In this document: one piece after another, positions 8,288-16,018 of the stretch
How positions within the stretch are numbered: position 1 is the stretch's first letter
Layout: every line of letters begins with the position of its first letter
DNA from: CALKZN01 sp050633785
GTDB lineage: Bacteria; Pseudomonadota; Gammaproteobacteria; Arenicellales; Arenicellaceae
Assembly: GCA_050633785.1 (NCBI GenBank)
Contig: JBOEHE010000046.1
Span: 79,118 to 143,117 of the forward strand
Direction: 5' to 3'
Length of the DNA stretch: 64,000 bases
Notes under the pieces: model-generated
What the model was told of the DNA's origin: nothing
What the model saw: the letters and a program-made list of their open reading frames with translations, nothing else
Databases searched by the model: none
Translations under genes and position numbers: made by a program

Positions 8288-9294
8288 ACAGCCTCCGCTA
8301 AAGTTTCTGCAAAGGCTAAAGCATAAATATCATCAATCGTTTTTATACCAGCCAGTTCCTCATCTTGCACTCTAATGTCAAATTCGTCTTCAATCGCCAT
8401 GACCATTTCCAACATAGAAAGAGAATCTTCTAAAATTTCAGAGATCGAAGAACCTTTTGCGATATGATTTTCATCTATCTCCACTTCATAGTATTTTTTT
8501 AATATTCTGTTAATTCTGCTGCGTACTTCTATGGAATGATTCATCTCGACTTCCGGCATGTCATTAGACAAGTGGGAAACTACAGCATCATTAAAAAGCT
8601 CTGGCTGCTCTAACATCGGACAATGACCACACTGATCCAATATGACCATTTCTGAGAATGATTTTTTATCACTTTGCTCGCGCCAGTCACTAGCCGGAGT
8701 AATCGTGTCGTTATTTCCCCAGACCAGAAGTATAGGAACGTTTATATTGCTAAATATTTTCTCAACATCAAACTTACGCATCCATACTAACCAACGTACA
8801 ACATTGCGATAGCCTGTTACCGAAGCCAGTTTTTCTATCTCTAAGTTGTATTCATCCCATGGGAGCACAGACTCATCGTGGAACATTGCTGTTCCAATTT
8901 TCCGTAATGTTTCACCGAAGCCTTTTTGCCTGATAGTATCCATCGAAACAACTTTATTGAATCCACCATTGCCTTTCTTGCTGCTGGTTCCACTCACGAC
9001 AATCCCTTCACAACTCTCTGGATGGCGTGCTGCAAAATCCATAACAATCAACGCGCCAAGTGAGTTTCCAATCAACGATACTTTTTCACTGTTTGAATGC
9101 TCAAGTATTTCAAAAATAACGTTCCTGGCATGATCAAACCCCTTATTAAAAGAGATCGAAATTGGCTCTTGAATGACATAACACGCATAGCCAGCATTTA
9201 CAAACGCATCGATATTATTCTTCCACATCCATGAGCCTGCAAACAAACCAGGAACAAGAACAAGGGGCTTACCCTTTCCTATAACTTCAAACAT
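8284..9294 (-). CDS. Alpha/beta hydrolase fused to an acyl carrier protein domain
   Basis: This 336-residue protein has two domains. Residues 1-240 are an alpha/beta hydrolase: oxyanion region VPGLFAGSW near 14-22, nucleophile elbow G-N-S78-L-G, acid D196 (WGNNDTITP) and histidine H224 (CGHCP). Residues 255-330 are an acyl carrier domain with the phosphopantetheine attachment motif D-S291-L followed by SMLEMVMAIEDEFDI, the classic ACP helix 2. Thioesterase-like hydrolases are normally C-terminal to carrier domains, so this order is unusual. No adenylation, ketosynthase or acyltransferase gene is nearby, so the acyl group must be supplied from elsewhere. It is coupled to the diiron gene. I infer a tethered acyl substrate processed by the pair. 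Confidence 0.82.
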   Translation of the reverse strand: MFEVIGKGKPLVLVPGLFAGSWMWKNNIDAFVNAGYACYVIQEPISISFNKGFDHARNVIFEILEHSNSEKVSLIGNSLGALIVMDFAARHPESCEGIVVSGTSSKKGNGGFNKVVSMDTIRQKGFGETLRKIGTAMFHDESVLPWDEYNLEIEKLASVTGYRNVVRWLVWMRKFDVEKIFSNINVPILLVWGNNDTITPASDWREQSDKKSFSEMVILDQCGHCPMLEQPELFNDAVVSHLSNDMPEVEMNHSIEVRSRINRILKKYYEVEIDENHIAKGSSISEILEDSLSMLEMVMAIEDEFDIRVQDEELAGIKTIDDIYALAFAETLAEAV

Positions 9295-10103
9295 TTTAAT
9301 TTCTCTCTAAGTTCATATAAAAATACGTTTTCTCGATACATCTACCCTGAAATTGCTAACTTAGATACGCGAGGAGATTTTCCACACCGCACAAGGCGGT
9401 TTAGTAAGAAGGGGTACGTCAACTCCTTTTGTCTGCAAGTACCAAGCCTAGAGCGCTTTGCTAATTTATTGACATTTGTTGGCCTACTGCTGCTAAATTG
9501 AACACAATAGAATCAACAAATCTTTAAATACGAACGCTTTAATTCCAATTAATGCCAGATTATAACTCCCCTTAATTTCACAAAGAATATCCAATCTTGC
9601 TATTTATAAAGATTAATCCACTTTTATAAAATGGGTATTGGTTATCGTCTTTCCTGTCGTATAACAACGCCATAAAAAGTGAGCAATCTGTTGAGGATTC
9701 AGCGTTGACAGCGCGGTTTTTGATCGCCAAGTTACAACTTTTTTTCTTGCCACGAATTCTATTCCCTTCGACCAAAAAATGCCTAATATATTCAGCTTTT
9801 TGGGTCATGATCGTGTTGTATTTATAGCCTTGATCCATTCATATCCATTTTCAATCATAGTCATATGCCGCTCAGCTTTACCAGGTAAGCCTTTCTTTCC
9901 AAACCGATATAAATAAATCTTCGTAAAGTATAATCTCACCGAGAATAGTAGAATCTTCTTCATTAAACTCCAATTCAACAGCATAAATACTGGAGCTTAT
10001 AAAAAACGAGACTAATAAGGCGGCAATATTTTTCATAAATCTACACCTTTACACACAGCTAAAACGCGCGTTTTTTGCGTCTTGTATGAATTGCTTGCCA
10101 GGC
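9295..10103. other. Long AT-rich spacer with degraded coding traces
   Basis: No intact conventional gene was recognised in these 809 bases apart from the small broken reading frame at 9884-10036. Frames at 9578-9838 are open but not protein-like and match no family I know. Directly after the HEAT-repeat gene, on the minus strand, is a segment with a self-complementary AAACGCGCGTTT (10069-10080) that looks like the centre of an attC site, but without recognisable core ends. The region probably holds the promoter of the hydrolase-ACP operon near 9300-9500. Confidence 0.45.
9884..10036 (-). pseudogene. Small exported protein, probably frameshifted
   Basis: From ATG 10036 a 50-residue frame begins with a good signal peptide (MKNIAALLVSFFISSSIYA) and then EFNEEDSTILG. 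After about residue 30 a second frame, open from 9963 to 9805, becomes more protein-like (RFGKKGLPGKAERHMTMIEN then GYEWIKAINTTRS). The simplest reading is one small secreted protein of about 75-80 residues broken by a single-base shift near 9940. I do not recognise it. It lies at the trailing end of the cassette-like region. Two short overlapping genes are possible but less likely. Confidence 0.4.
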
Positions 10104-10922
10104 TTAATCCCAAAATTTCCACCAGGGTTTTATTTGGCGAATTGATGCTTTTGCTATATCGCAGATTCTTTCGATCTCAAACTCAAGATCTCCGTCTTCA
10201 TCAGTTTCCTCAGGAATAACTTTGTCATTCAAAAGTTTTTCTAAAACTGGAATGGCTTCGACATTTCCAATCTCACCAAGGACTCTAGCGACCTCATATC
10301 TTACGAAAGGGTTTGTGTGCTCTGCCAGTTTGAATATATAGGGTAAAGTGGAATTATCTCTTGCATCCTCGAACACTGACAAGATATTTATAAGTATCAG
10401 CTTTGATGTTTCAAGCTGAGTTCTTTTACAAAGAGCATTCGTGGTGTCCACACTAATATATTCACCCAAAGCCTGTACTGAATACAGTCTTGTTTCTTCA
10501 TCATCGTGCTGGATTCCTTGTAGCAAATAAGGAACTACTTTAGCATCATCAGCTTCTCCCATTTCGTATGCCGCACTCTGACGAGCTTCATCATTTCCTC
10601 TTTCAAAGTCTTCGATTAGCTGTTTGATAGATCGAGGTGGATCAGGAGGGTTATCTTTATGTAATTTTTTAAAGTATGCAATGCATCCTTTATAGATACT
10701 ACAGTTGGGTTCTCCGCCTGCGAACTGATGCGACCCAAAACCAACCGAGTACATTTCCGCTCTGCAGTATGCTCCTTCAATTATAGATATAACTTCTTTA
10801 GCCTCTGTATCTGCGAGACCATATTCTTTAATCTTTTCAGATAATAGTTCAGAACCTTTTACACAAGCGTCTAAAATAGTGTCTAGATTTTCTTCAATAA
10901 CTTTATGACTTTCTAAATTCAT
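10104..10922 (-). CDS. HEAT-repeat protein, cassette gene
   Basis: The 272-residue protein has an N-terminal helical part (residues 1-95) of unknown type. HEAT/PBS-lyase-like repeats follow at about residues 110-235, visible as the repeated pattern of AAYEMGEADDAKVVPYLLQG, SVQALGEY and EVARVLGEIGNVEAIPVLEK. It ends in an acidic patch and an aromatic tail (WWKFWD). HEAT repeats mediate protein contacts, so an adaptor role is likely but the partner is unknown. The start ATG lies 13 bases after a canonical GTTAGGC core, and the gene is one of a series of unrelated genes in the same orientation. Confidence 0.75.
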   Translation of the reverse strand: MNLESHKVIEENLDTILDACVKGSELLSEKIKEYGLADTEAKEVISIIEGAYCRAEMYSVGFGSHQFAGGEPNCSIYKGCIAYFKKLHKDNPPDPPRSIKQLIEDFERGNDEARQSAAYEMGEADDAKVVPYLLQGIQHDDEETRLYSVQALGEYISVDTTNALCKRTQLETSKLILINILSVFEDARDNSTLPYIFKLAEHTNPFVRYEVARVLGEIGNVEAIPVLEKLLNDKVIPEETDEDGDLEFEIERICDIAKASIRQIKPWWKFWD

Positions 10923-10935
10923 AGCATATCTCAGA

Positions 10936-10980
10936 GCCTAACGCCGCAAACATAAACAGCTTTGACTTTCTTTGTTAATG
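10936..10980 (-). repeat. attC-like site upstream of the HEAT gene
   Basis: Read on the minus strand the segment starts CATTAACAAAG and ends GCGGCGTTAGGC. The 3' core GTTAGGC is canonical (GTTRRRY) and the 5' TTAAC matches the partner side. It overlaps the last bases of the upstream gene and ends 13 bases before the next start codon, exactly where attC sites sit. At about 45 bases it is short for an attC, so it may be degenerate. Confidence 0.55.
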
Positions 10981-11439
10981 ACCTGGTCGGATAAATTGAT
11001 AACCATTTTCATTTGACCAACGATTTATAAAAGATAATGTTTTATGTCGTACTTTTTGAGAATGTGGCTGTTTATAGCATGAGTCAAATATTGCCAAAGC
11101 ATCTTCCTGTTTTTTGACAACATGAGGCAGCCATTTAACAGCAAATTCTGCCCAGTTTGGCATTACTTGATAAGCAAAAAGAACTGGAACTATAAATGGA
11201 AAATCATACGCCTTGTCCTGATCTTGTCCTTTTTGTGTTAAGCCTGATTTTAATAACTTAATTTGTGTTTGATAGTCTTCTCCATATCCTTCTTGCAATA
11301 TTGGCAAAAGAGACATGCCAGATCTGCCCTCACCTATCTTAACTGGATTATCTGATTTCAAATACCAAGTCCCTTGATCGTAGGCTACGAATGCCTCCCA
11401 ACCTCCTGCATTTTTAAAAATTGGTCCTATCCAGTTCAC
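10975..11439 (-). CDS. Hypothetical protein, cassette gene
   Basis: The 154-residue soluble protein starts at GTG 11439 (reading VNWIGPIFKNAGG). It is rich in tryptophan and aromatic residues and has no signal peptide or membrane segment. I do not recognise the family. An ATG at 11511 in the same frame has a far better ribosome binding site (AGGAGAAAGGT), but a TAG stop follows after 17 codons. Either the true gene is longer and carries a nonsense mutation, or the 17-codon frame is a leader that couples translation to the GTG start. Its context is the cassette-like array. Confidence 0.6.
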   Translation of the reverse strand: MNWIGPIFKNAGGWEAFVAYDQGTWYLKSDNPVKIGEGRSGMSLLPILQEGYGEDYQTQIKLLKSGLTQKGQDQDKAYDFPFIVPVLFAYQVMPNWAEFAVKWLPHVVKKQEDALAIFDSCYKQPHSQKVRHKTLSFINRWSNENGYQFIRPGH

Positions 11440-11528
11440 AGTTTTTCTCGTGCAGCACTAAGGCCTAGAAGAGGTCCGCTTTAGCGCGTCTATTGCACCT
11501 AAATCTTCCATACCTTTCTCCTCTCGAA

Positions 11529-11616
11529 TATAACGCCTGCATTTAGGTAGGCTGGAGCAGCGTGGAAGCCCATCCAACAAGTGTGTTTTATGCGTCGCAT
11601 TGCCTGTTATTGTTAT
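11529..11616 (-). repeat. attC-like site
   Basis: On the minus strand it begins CATAACAATAACAGGC and ends TGCAGGCGTTATA, giving complementary ATAAC/GTTAT core ends 88 bases apart, a normal attC length. The inner part (GGGCTTCC, then CGCTGC and TCCAG) is closely similar to the inner part of the element at 12113-12177, so the two are members of one repeat family. It lies between the GNAT gene and the next gene on the minus strand. Confidence 0.65.
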
Positions 11617-11620
11617 GTTT

Positions 11621-12088
11621 TTATACACTTCGGGCCACCATAAATACCTCATCGGCTGAGTATAGATTAGAGATTACAGCCTCTACTTCAGCACCCAAAA
11701 CATTTTTGTATAATTGCTGCGCATGATTGTCAGATCTTGTATTTACTGTAATGTAATTCAGCTTTGACCCTTGCTTTTCAAGTTGTGTCTTTACTAGAGG
11801 TAGCGACTTTTCTATAAGTTCTCGCCCAATACCTTGACCATGATATTTTGATAACACCGCGATCTGTTCAAGATCCACAATAGCTTCCGGCCTGAAGCCA
11901 CTCTTCTGCACCCAAATAATATACCCAACAATGGATTCATTGCTTTCAGCCACGAAACAAAGAAATCTTGGAAATGCGTTGAGATTACATTCTAACCATT
12001 CGAAGGATAACATCTGACGAACAAAAGCCTCTCTATGCACTTGAGATGCTTCATTCAAATCATCTTTATTCATGTAACGTATTTTCAA
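11621..12088 (-). CDS. GNAT-family N-acetyltransferase, cassette gene
   Basis: This 155-residue protein is a single GNAT domain. Motif A is clear: LEQIAVLSKYHGQGIGRELI at about residues 72-91, with the Q/R-x-x-G-x-G acetyl-CoA pyrophosphate loop as HGQGIG. A C-terminal AQQLYKNVLGAEV segment is typical of the fold. The start is TTG 12088 preceded by GGAG six bases away; an ATG at 12073 is a weaker alternative because it would cut the first strand. Substrate is unknown. GNATs are among the commonest integron cassette products. Confidence 0.85.
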   Translation of the reverse strand: MKIRYMNKDDLNEASQVHREAFVRQMLSFEWLECNLNAFPRFLCFVAESNESIVGYIIWVQKSGFRPEAIVDLEQIAVLSKYHGQGIGRELIEKSLPLVKTQLEKQGSKLNYITVNTRSDNHAQQLYKNVLGAEVEAVISNLYSADEVFMVARSV

Positions 12089-12112
12089 AATCGCTCCGTT
12101 ATTTCTCTAAAT

Positions 12113-12177
12113 ATAACGCCGCTAGCAGAGTCTGGAGCACGCAGTGCGGAAGCCCATTTGACTGGGCTTTTTATGCA
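12113..12177 (-). repeat. attC-like site
   Basis: On the minus strand it begins ATGCATAAAAAGCCCAG and ends TAGCGGCGTTATA. The inner stem AAGCCCA/TGGGCTT and the run TGGGCTTCC-x-C-CTGC-TCCAG are shared with the element at 11529-11616. It ends 24 bases before the TTG start of the GNAT gene. The 5' core end is degenerate. Confidence 0.6.
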
Positions 12178-13148
12178 TTTTTATTTATTTCTGGAAACGT
12201 CATACTAGCAAGTACGACAGTAAAATCATGTTTATATTCATAATCACCAACGTAGGCCTGTGCGATTTTACCAGTCCAAGTAATATCAAATTCTGAAGAA
12301 TCACCTATTCGTTCAAACTTAATTTTATGTTTTGCAACCGAATCATGCCCTAGAAGATAAATATGAAAAGCTAAATCATCCCAGTCTTCGACAGATTCTG
12401 GATCAGGGTCTACTTCTATTTCGAGACCATCAATATACTCAGGTGAATATTCTTGTAATAAGCAAACTTTAAAACCTCCATTGTGCCAATAGTTACTTGA
12501 AAGAGTACAGGCGTGATAATTCCCCCATACAATTGGTGCAGCCCAATCGGATGGATATTCTGTATCCTCATCATCTTCTATATCACGCTCGGAATAATAA
12601 TCCTCACTTTTAAGGTGCATATCAAACCAAACACACCCATCACGAAGCGAAGCTAACCACTTAAATTCTTTAATAGGGTGTCCCTCTGACCAAGGGTTTT
12701 CCTTGAAATATATTCTATTTATTTCCATCTCTCGAGTTCGTTTATCTAGAAGCGTTTCATCTGCTAAAAGCCAAACCATGCCTATATCGGGCAAATTTAG
12801 ATTTTTAATGTATTCAGGCCAAAGTCCAAAACCCTCTATGACAATTGGATCTTCTTTTGTAATATGGGATTTGATCACCCCTTCAATTGCTGAGTTAAAG
12901 GCATTAAGTCACTCCATATTATGGGAGACAAGTTCATCAGCTACATGATTGACGTAATACTCTTGTGTCGTCCAGCCTGCCATAAAATGGAAACTTGGAT
13001 GTGACTTTGGTGTTGTTACTGAAGTGATAGCTTTGAGTAAATCATCAGTTGAAAGACATGAGTAATTTAGTTGTGAAGCTATCAGTCTAGCAACTGTTGT
13101 TTTCCCAGTATTTGGAGCCCCACCTATAATTATTAACTTAGGATACAT
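12171..13148 (-). pseudogene. P-loop kinase-like gene interrupted by an in-frame TGA and fused to an unknown domain
   Basis: From ATG 13148 the frame encodes an AAA/P-loop kinase-like protein: Walker A GGAPNTGKT at residues 8-16, then STDDLLKAI and SHPSFHFMAGW. A TGA at 12909-12911 ends it after 79 residues. The same frame continues without shift (LNAFNSAIEGVIKSH, then VIEGFGLWPEYIK and WLLADETLLDKRTRE), which is the expected second half of such kinases. The stop sits where a tryptophan is plausible, so TGG to TGA is the simplest explanation. The last 140 residues (from about FKWLASLRDGCVWFD) are acidic, aromatic and unrelated to the kinase, so the frame looks chimeric. The downstream part could restart at GTG 12878. 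Confidence 0.7.
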
Positions 13149-13198
13149 TAAATCATTCCATACATAATACAATACTAATATAGATATTATTTTAAGAC

Positions 13199-13312
13199 CC
13201 ATAACGTCAGTATAAAATGACCGCAAAGAACCAGCTTTGTACGGACGTAATTTGCTTTTCCACATAATTCGAACGTACTTCTGCAGGTCAGTTTTAATAC
13301 TGTTGCTATGAC
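13199..13312 (-). repeat. attC-like site
   Basis: On the minus strand it begins GTCATAGCAACAG and ends ACTGACGTTATGG, placing degenerate core ends 114 bases apart. It fills the whole gap between the stop of one gene and the kinase start region. Its position shows that the longer frame opening at 13265 is not coding upstream of 13148. Confidence 0.45.
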
Positions 13313-13316
13313 CTTA

Positions 13317-13757
13317 CTAGTTTTGCTCTATTAGTATGATAAACCTATTTTTTTCATTTGCCTCAATAGCTAGCTCACATATAGCCGTCAAATATTTTTT
13401 GTAACTTACCTGCTGATCTTTATTCAGCCTTCGATTCAACAAGGCTCTCGCCCAGTTTTCCGCTACTCGCCATCTTTCGTGTTTTGGTATGGAGCTTAGC
13501 CAACATTGAAAATCCTTACTTATTCGATCTATATAATCTGGCGCATCATGCGTAACACCAACATCGCAATTTGTGTATTGCTCAATGATTGCTTCTTTTT
13601 TTTCGCAGCTATCAATCGCACACGAAAAAAGTGCTCGCAAAGAGGACGGTGTTTCCCCTTTTAGAGAAATAAACGTATCGGGCGGAGTTGGAATTCCAAA
13701 TGCATTTGGATAAAGCCAACCAACTATACTTTCTTCATCTGTAATCGCTAGCTTCAT
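13317..13757 (-). CDS. Hypothetical protein, cassette gene
   Basis: The 146-residue protein is probably cytosolic and helical in its second half (HERWRVAENWARALLNRRLNKD). No motif that I recognise is present. The ATG at 13757 begins eight bases after the GCGTTATG core of the preceding attC-like element and has no clear Shine-Dalgarno sequence. It lies within the run of unrelated same-strand genes. Confidence 0.6.
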   Translation of the reverse strand: MKLAITDEESIVGWLYPNAFGIPTPPDTFISLKGETPSSLRALFSCAIDSCEKKEAIIEQYTNCDVGVTHDAPDYIDRISKDFQCWLSSIPKHERWRVAENWARALLNRRLNKDQQVSYKKYLTAICELAIEANEKNRFIILIEQN

Positions 13758-13764
13758 TTTAAAT

Positions 13765-13846
13765 CATAACGCCGCCATAAACAGCGAACCTTTTTTGCGA
13801 ACCAAGTGCAGCTTGCCGCATATATTTAATGGCCGTGCTAGGCATC
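13765..13846 (-). repeat. attC-like site
   Basis: On the minus strand it runs from GATGCCTAGCACGG to TTATGGCGGCGTTATG. The 5' end GCCTAGC is one change from the canonical GCCTAAC and the 3' end GCGTTATG is common in marine attC sites. The 82-base length is normal. It occupies exactly the space between two genes. Confidence 0.6.
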
Positions 13847-13847
13847 A

Positions 13848-14264
13848 TTATATTTCTATGCCGGTATGCTGTTTAAGTTTAGTTTTTACAAAACCAGTTG
13901 CGATAGACTTTATGGTTTCGATGCCGAAACTACCTATGCTTTCCGCACATGCCTTAGTTTCTTTCCATATTTCGGGATCACGTATTGTTTCAAGATACTC
14001 ATGCCCATCCCAAGTTATTTCATGAGGTTTAACGGAAGCTATTAAATCTTGATAGTACTCCCATTTCTCAGAGTGATGGCTTGCTTTCCCTCTAATCACT
14101 GGACCGGATATATATCGCGCCTGATATAATAACTTCAATTGATAGTTGACGACTTTACTTTCTCGGCCAATCTCTTCCGACATTTTATTTCGATCCACTT
14201 CTCCGAAATCTGATTTTTCCATATAGAGAAGTATTTCTCTTATTACGTCCAAGTCTCTTTTCAT
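13848..14264 (-). CDS. DUF2513 family protein, cassette gene
   Basis: The 138-residue protein opens MKRDLDVIREILLYME and later has ITWDGHEYLETIRDPEIW followed by SIGSFGIETIKSIATGF. This matches the DUF2513 family, whose members have a winged-helix-like N-terminal half and the conserved LTWEGHEFLD motif. They are frequent in mobile and integron contexts and have no established biochemical role. The ATG is 30 bases after a GTTAGGC core. The family call is from memory of the motif pattern. Confidence 0.75.
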   Translation of the reverse strand: MKRDLDVIREILLYMEKSDFGEVDRNKMSEEIGRESKVVNYQLKLLYQARYISGPVIRGKASHHSEKWEYYQDLIASVKPHEITWDGHEYLETIRDPEIWKETKACAESIGSFGIETIKSIATGFVKTKLKQHTGIEI

Positions 14265-14793
14265 TTTAAAGAAGCCCCACTGTCTCTGATAATGCCTAAC
14301 TGCTTGCTATCTGACTTGATGTCGGACAATCATTTGCCAGTATATTTATATATCAGTTTCGTTTTAATGGCTTATTCTAATATTTAAATTCAGAGAGTTG
14401 CAAGGCCAGTAAAGGTTATATTTGACACGAAGTTAATCTTTTAGGGCGCCGTTTGCCGTTTTATTTGCAAGCCGCTTATCTAATATAGAAGCTTGTGTCG
14501 AAAGGATTTCAAAAATAATTACAGGTGTTAATTATGGAAAATCTAGAAAACATACGAGGTGTTCTACCCGCTATACCAGTATGTTTTATGCATAGATTCA
14601 GGTCGTACATCCTTGGAAGCCCTTTAGTATCTTCGAGTTCGACATGCCTTCACACTGCTAGCCCGCAACATTGAGTGCAGATAGGCCTTTGAGTGTGCTC
14701 ATCAGTTTATGTGACAGAGGCCCACATGTCCCGCCCCAGTTGTGGCCTCATCGACATAGAATTCTATCAACAGTGAGGTTAATGGTTTGATTA
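14265..14793. other. Spacer with one attC core and gene remnants
   Basis: The minus strand holds a canonical GTTAGGC core (14294-14300, within AGCAAGCAGTTAGGC) 30 bases before the DUF2513 start; its 5' partner was not found. On the plus strand ATG 14534 with AGGTG upstream opens MENLENIRGVLPAI, then stops after 44 codons. An imperfect hairpin with arms GAGGCC-ACA/TGT-GGCCTC lies at 14717-14749. No intact gene was seen. Confidence 0.45.
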
Positions 14794-15306
14794 TTACTCA
14801 TTTTGCCAACGATAGAGCCTCAGTTCATCATCAACAGTATCTGCTGACCAGATTCCTTGATGGTGAAACCCAAGTTTTTCCAACAAACGAATTGACGGTT
14901 TATTATCAGGCATCGTGACCGCATCAAGCACACTGAAGTCAAATGACCGAATCCCATAGTCGAGCACAGCTCGACAAGACTCAATGGCATATCCTTGACC
15001 ATAGTAATCTGGTAGAAAGGCAAAACCAAAATCCGGATTATCCAGTTTGGGCTTCTTAAGAAACCCACAGATTCCAATAGGCACATGGTTGGATGCTATC
15101 TTTACGATATAATAGCCAAAACCATTATCAACATACGAACGCAGGAAACCATTTTGTAAATACTGGCAGGCATCGTCGTTGCTCATAACGTTACGATCAC
15201 CAATATAACGCAACCAGTCAGGAGAATTTACCAGCGACACAAAAAACGGCGCATCGTCCAAGGTGATGAGTTCGATAATTGTACGTTTGGTTTCAATAAG
15301 ATTCAT
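14794..15306 (-). CDS. GNAT acetyltransferase, RimJ/RimL-like, cassette gene
   Basis: The 170-residue protein has the architecture of the RimJ/RimL-type GNAT family. It opens METKRTIIELITLDDAPFF-like (here IETKRTIIEL), has a central PIGICGFLKKP strand and the acetyl-CoA loop DYYGQGYAIES near residues 100-110, and ends with PDNKPSIRLLEKLGFHHQG, the conserved C-terminal motif. Such proteins acetylate small molecules or protein N-termini; the substrate here is unknown. It is the second GNAT in the cassette-like series. Confidence 0.87.
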   Translation of the reverse strand: MNLIETKRTIIELITLDDAPFFVSLVNSPDWLRYIGDRNVMSNDDACQYLQNGFLRSYVDNGFGYYIVKIASNHVPIGICGFLKKPKLDNPDFGFAFLPDYYGQGYAIESCRAVLDYGIRSFDFSVLDAVTMPDNKPSIRLLEKLGFHHQGIWSADTVDDELRLYRWQNE

Positions 15307-15345
15307 AAATCATATTCAGCAACTTCTGGTCTAAGGCAGCAGTAT

Positions 15346-15385
15346 GCTAACAAGCTCAGTGTTAAATTAGGCTGGGCTTGTTATA
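15346..15385 (-). repeat. attC-like inverted repeat
   Basis: On the minus strand TATAACAAGC and GCTTGTTAGC form complementary arms (AACAAGC/GCTTGTT) separated by 20 bases. The arms resemble attC core ends, but the element is short and its 3' end GTTAGCA departs from GTTRRRY. It starts at the stop of the upstream gene and lies 40 bases before the GNAT start. Confidence 0.45.
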
Positions 15386-15386
15386 T

Positions 15387-15782
15387 TTAATCTCCAAGAG
15401 ATATAGCATACGGCTCATCTCCCTTAAAATGAACTATTATCTCGGCGTCATCCCATTCAGATAATGAAAAAAACAAATCATATTCACCATTATTTTCTGA
15501 ACATAAAAAACCTACCAGAACTAAATCACCCGCATCTTTTTGATATTCTGAAATATCAACAAAGTCAACATATTCAGTCGCTATAATTTCCTTTTTAGAA
15601 ATGATTTCTAACAGAAACTTTGCCTGGGATAGGCTTGTTTTATGGGGAGCTTCTTTTGAGCCTGATACCTCAATGTACAATTCTTTATTTTTTGTTGAAC
15701 AAATCTGTACAACCCAGGACCTACTGCCGTAGACTAACTCTCCTAAAACATTGTCAGTGTATTTTCGTTTTCTGAAGAACAT
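15387..15782 (-). CDS. Hypothetical protein at the leading end of the cassette-like series
   Basis: The 131-residue soluble protein begins MFFRKRKYTDNVLGELVYG and ends in an acidic beta-rich region (YDLFFSLSEWDDAEIIVHF). It has no signal peptide. I do not recognise the family with confidence. No attC-like core precedes its start, so it may be the last gene outside the array or a cassette whose upstream site has decayed. The 236 bases upstream, to the VOC gene, hold nothing recognisable. Confidence 0.55.
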   Translation of the reverse strand: MFFRKRKYTDNVLGELVYGSRSWVVQICSTKNKELYIEVSGSKEAPHKTSLSQAKFLLEIISKKEIIATEYVDFVDISEYQKDAGDLVLVGFLCSENNGEYDLFFSLSEWDDAEIIVHFKGDEPYAISLGD

Positions 15783-16018
15783 TGATTACCTTAAAATTAG
15801 CACCTTATACATTTGTTAATTGAGGCCATATCATCAGTTACCAATACACTATGTTTATTCAAAATGAATTGTTTATATCCCAAGATGAAGAATAATCGAT
15901 TGCATTATTTTTCAGCATATGTAAAAAAGCATTCGCATATTGATATCTAAAAACCAGTTGTGTTGAATAGTTCAAATATTTTGAAAAACAACACCCTAAA
16001 AACTCTAAGACAGACACT

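Noticed and set aside
9578..9838. Minus-strand 86-codon frame
   Set aside because: It is in the same frame as the small exported ORF but separated by several stops, and its composition is not protein-like.
11458..11652. Minus-strand 64-codon frame
   Set aside because: It reads through an attC-like element; its last 17 codons coincide with the leader-like frame, and the rest is repeat sequence.
13149..13265. N-terminal extension of the kinase-like frame
   Set aside because: It lies inside the attC-like element; the kinase motif begins directly after ATG 13148.
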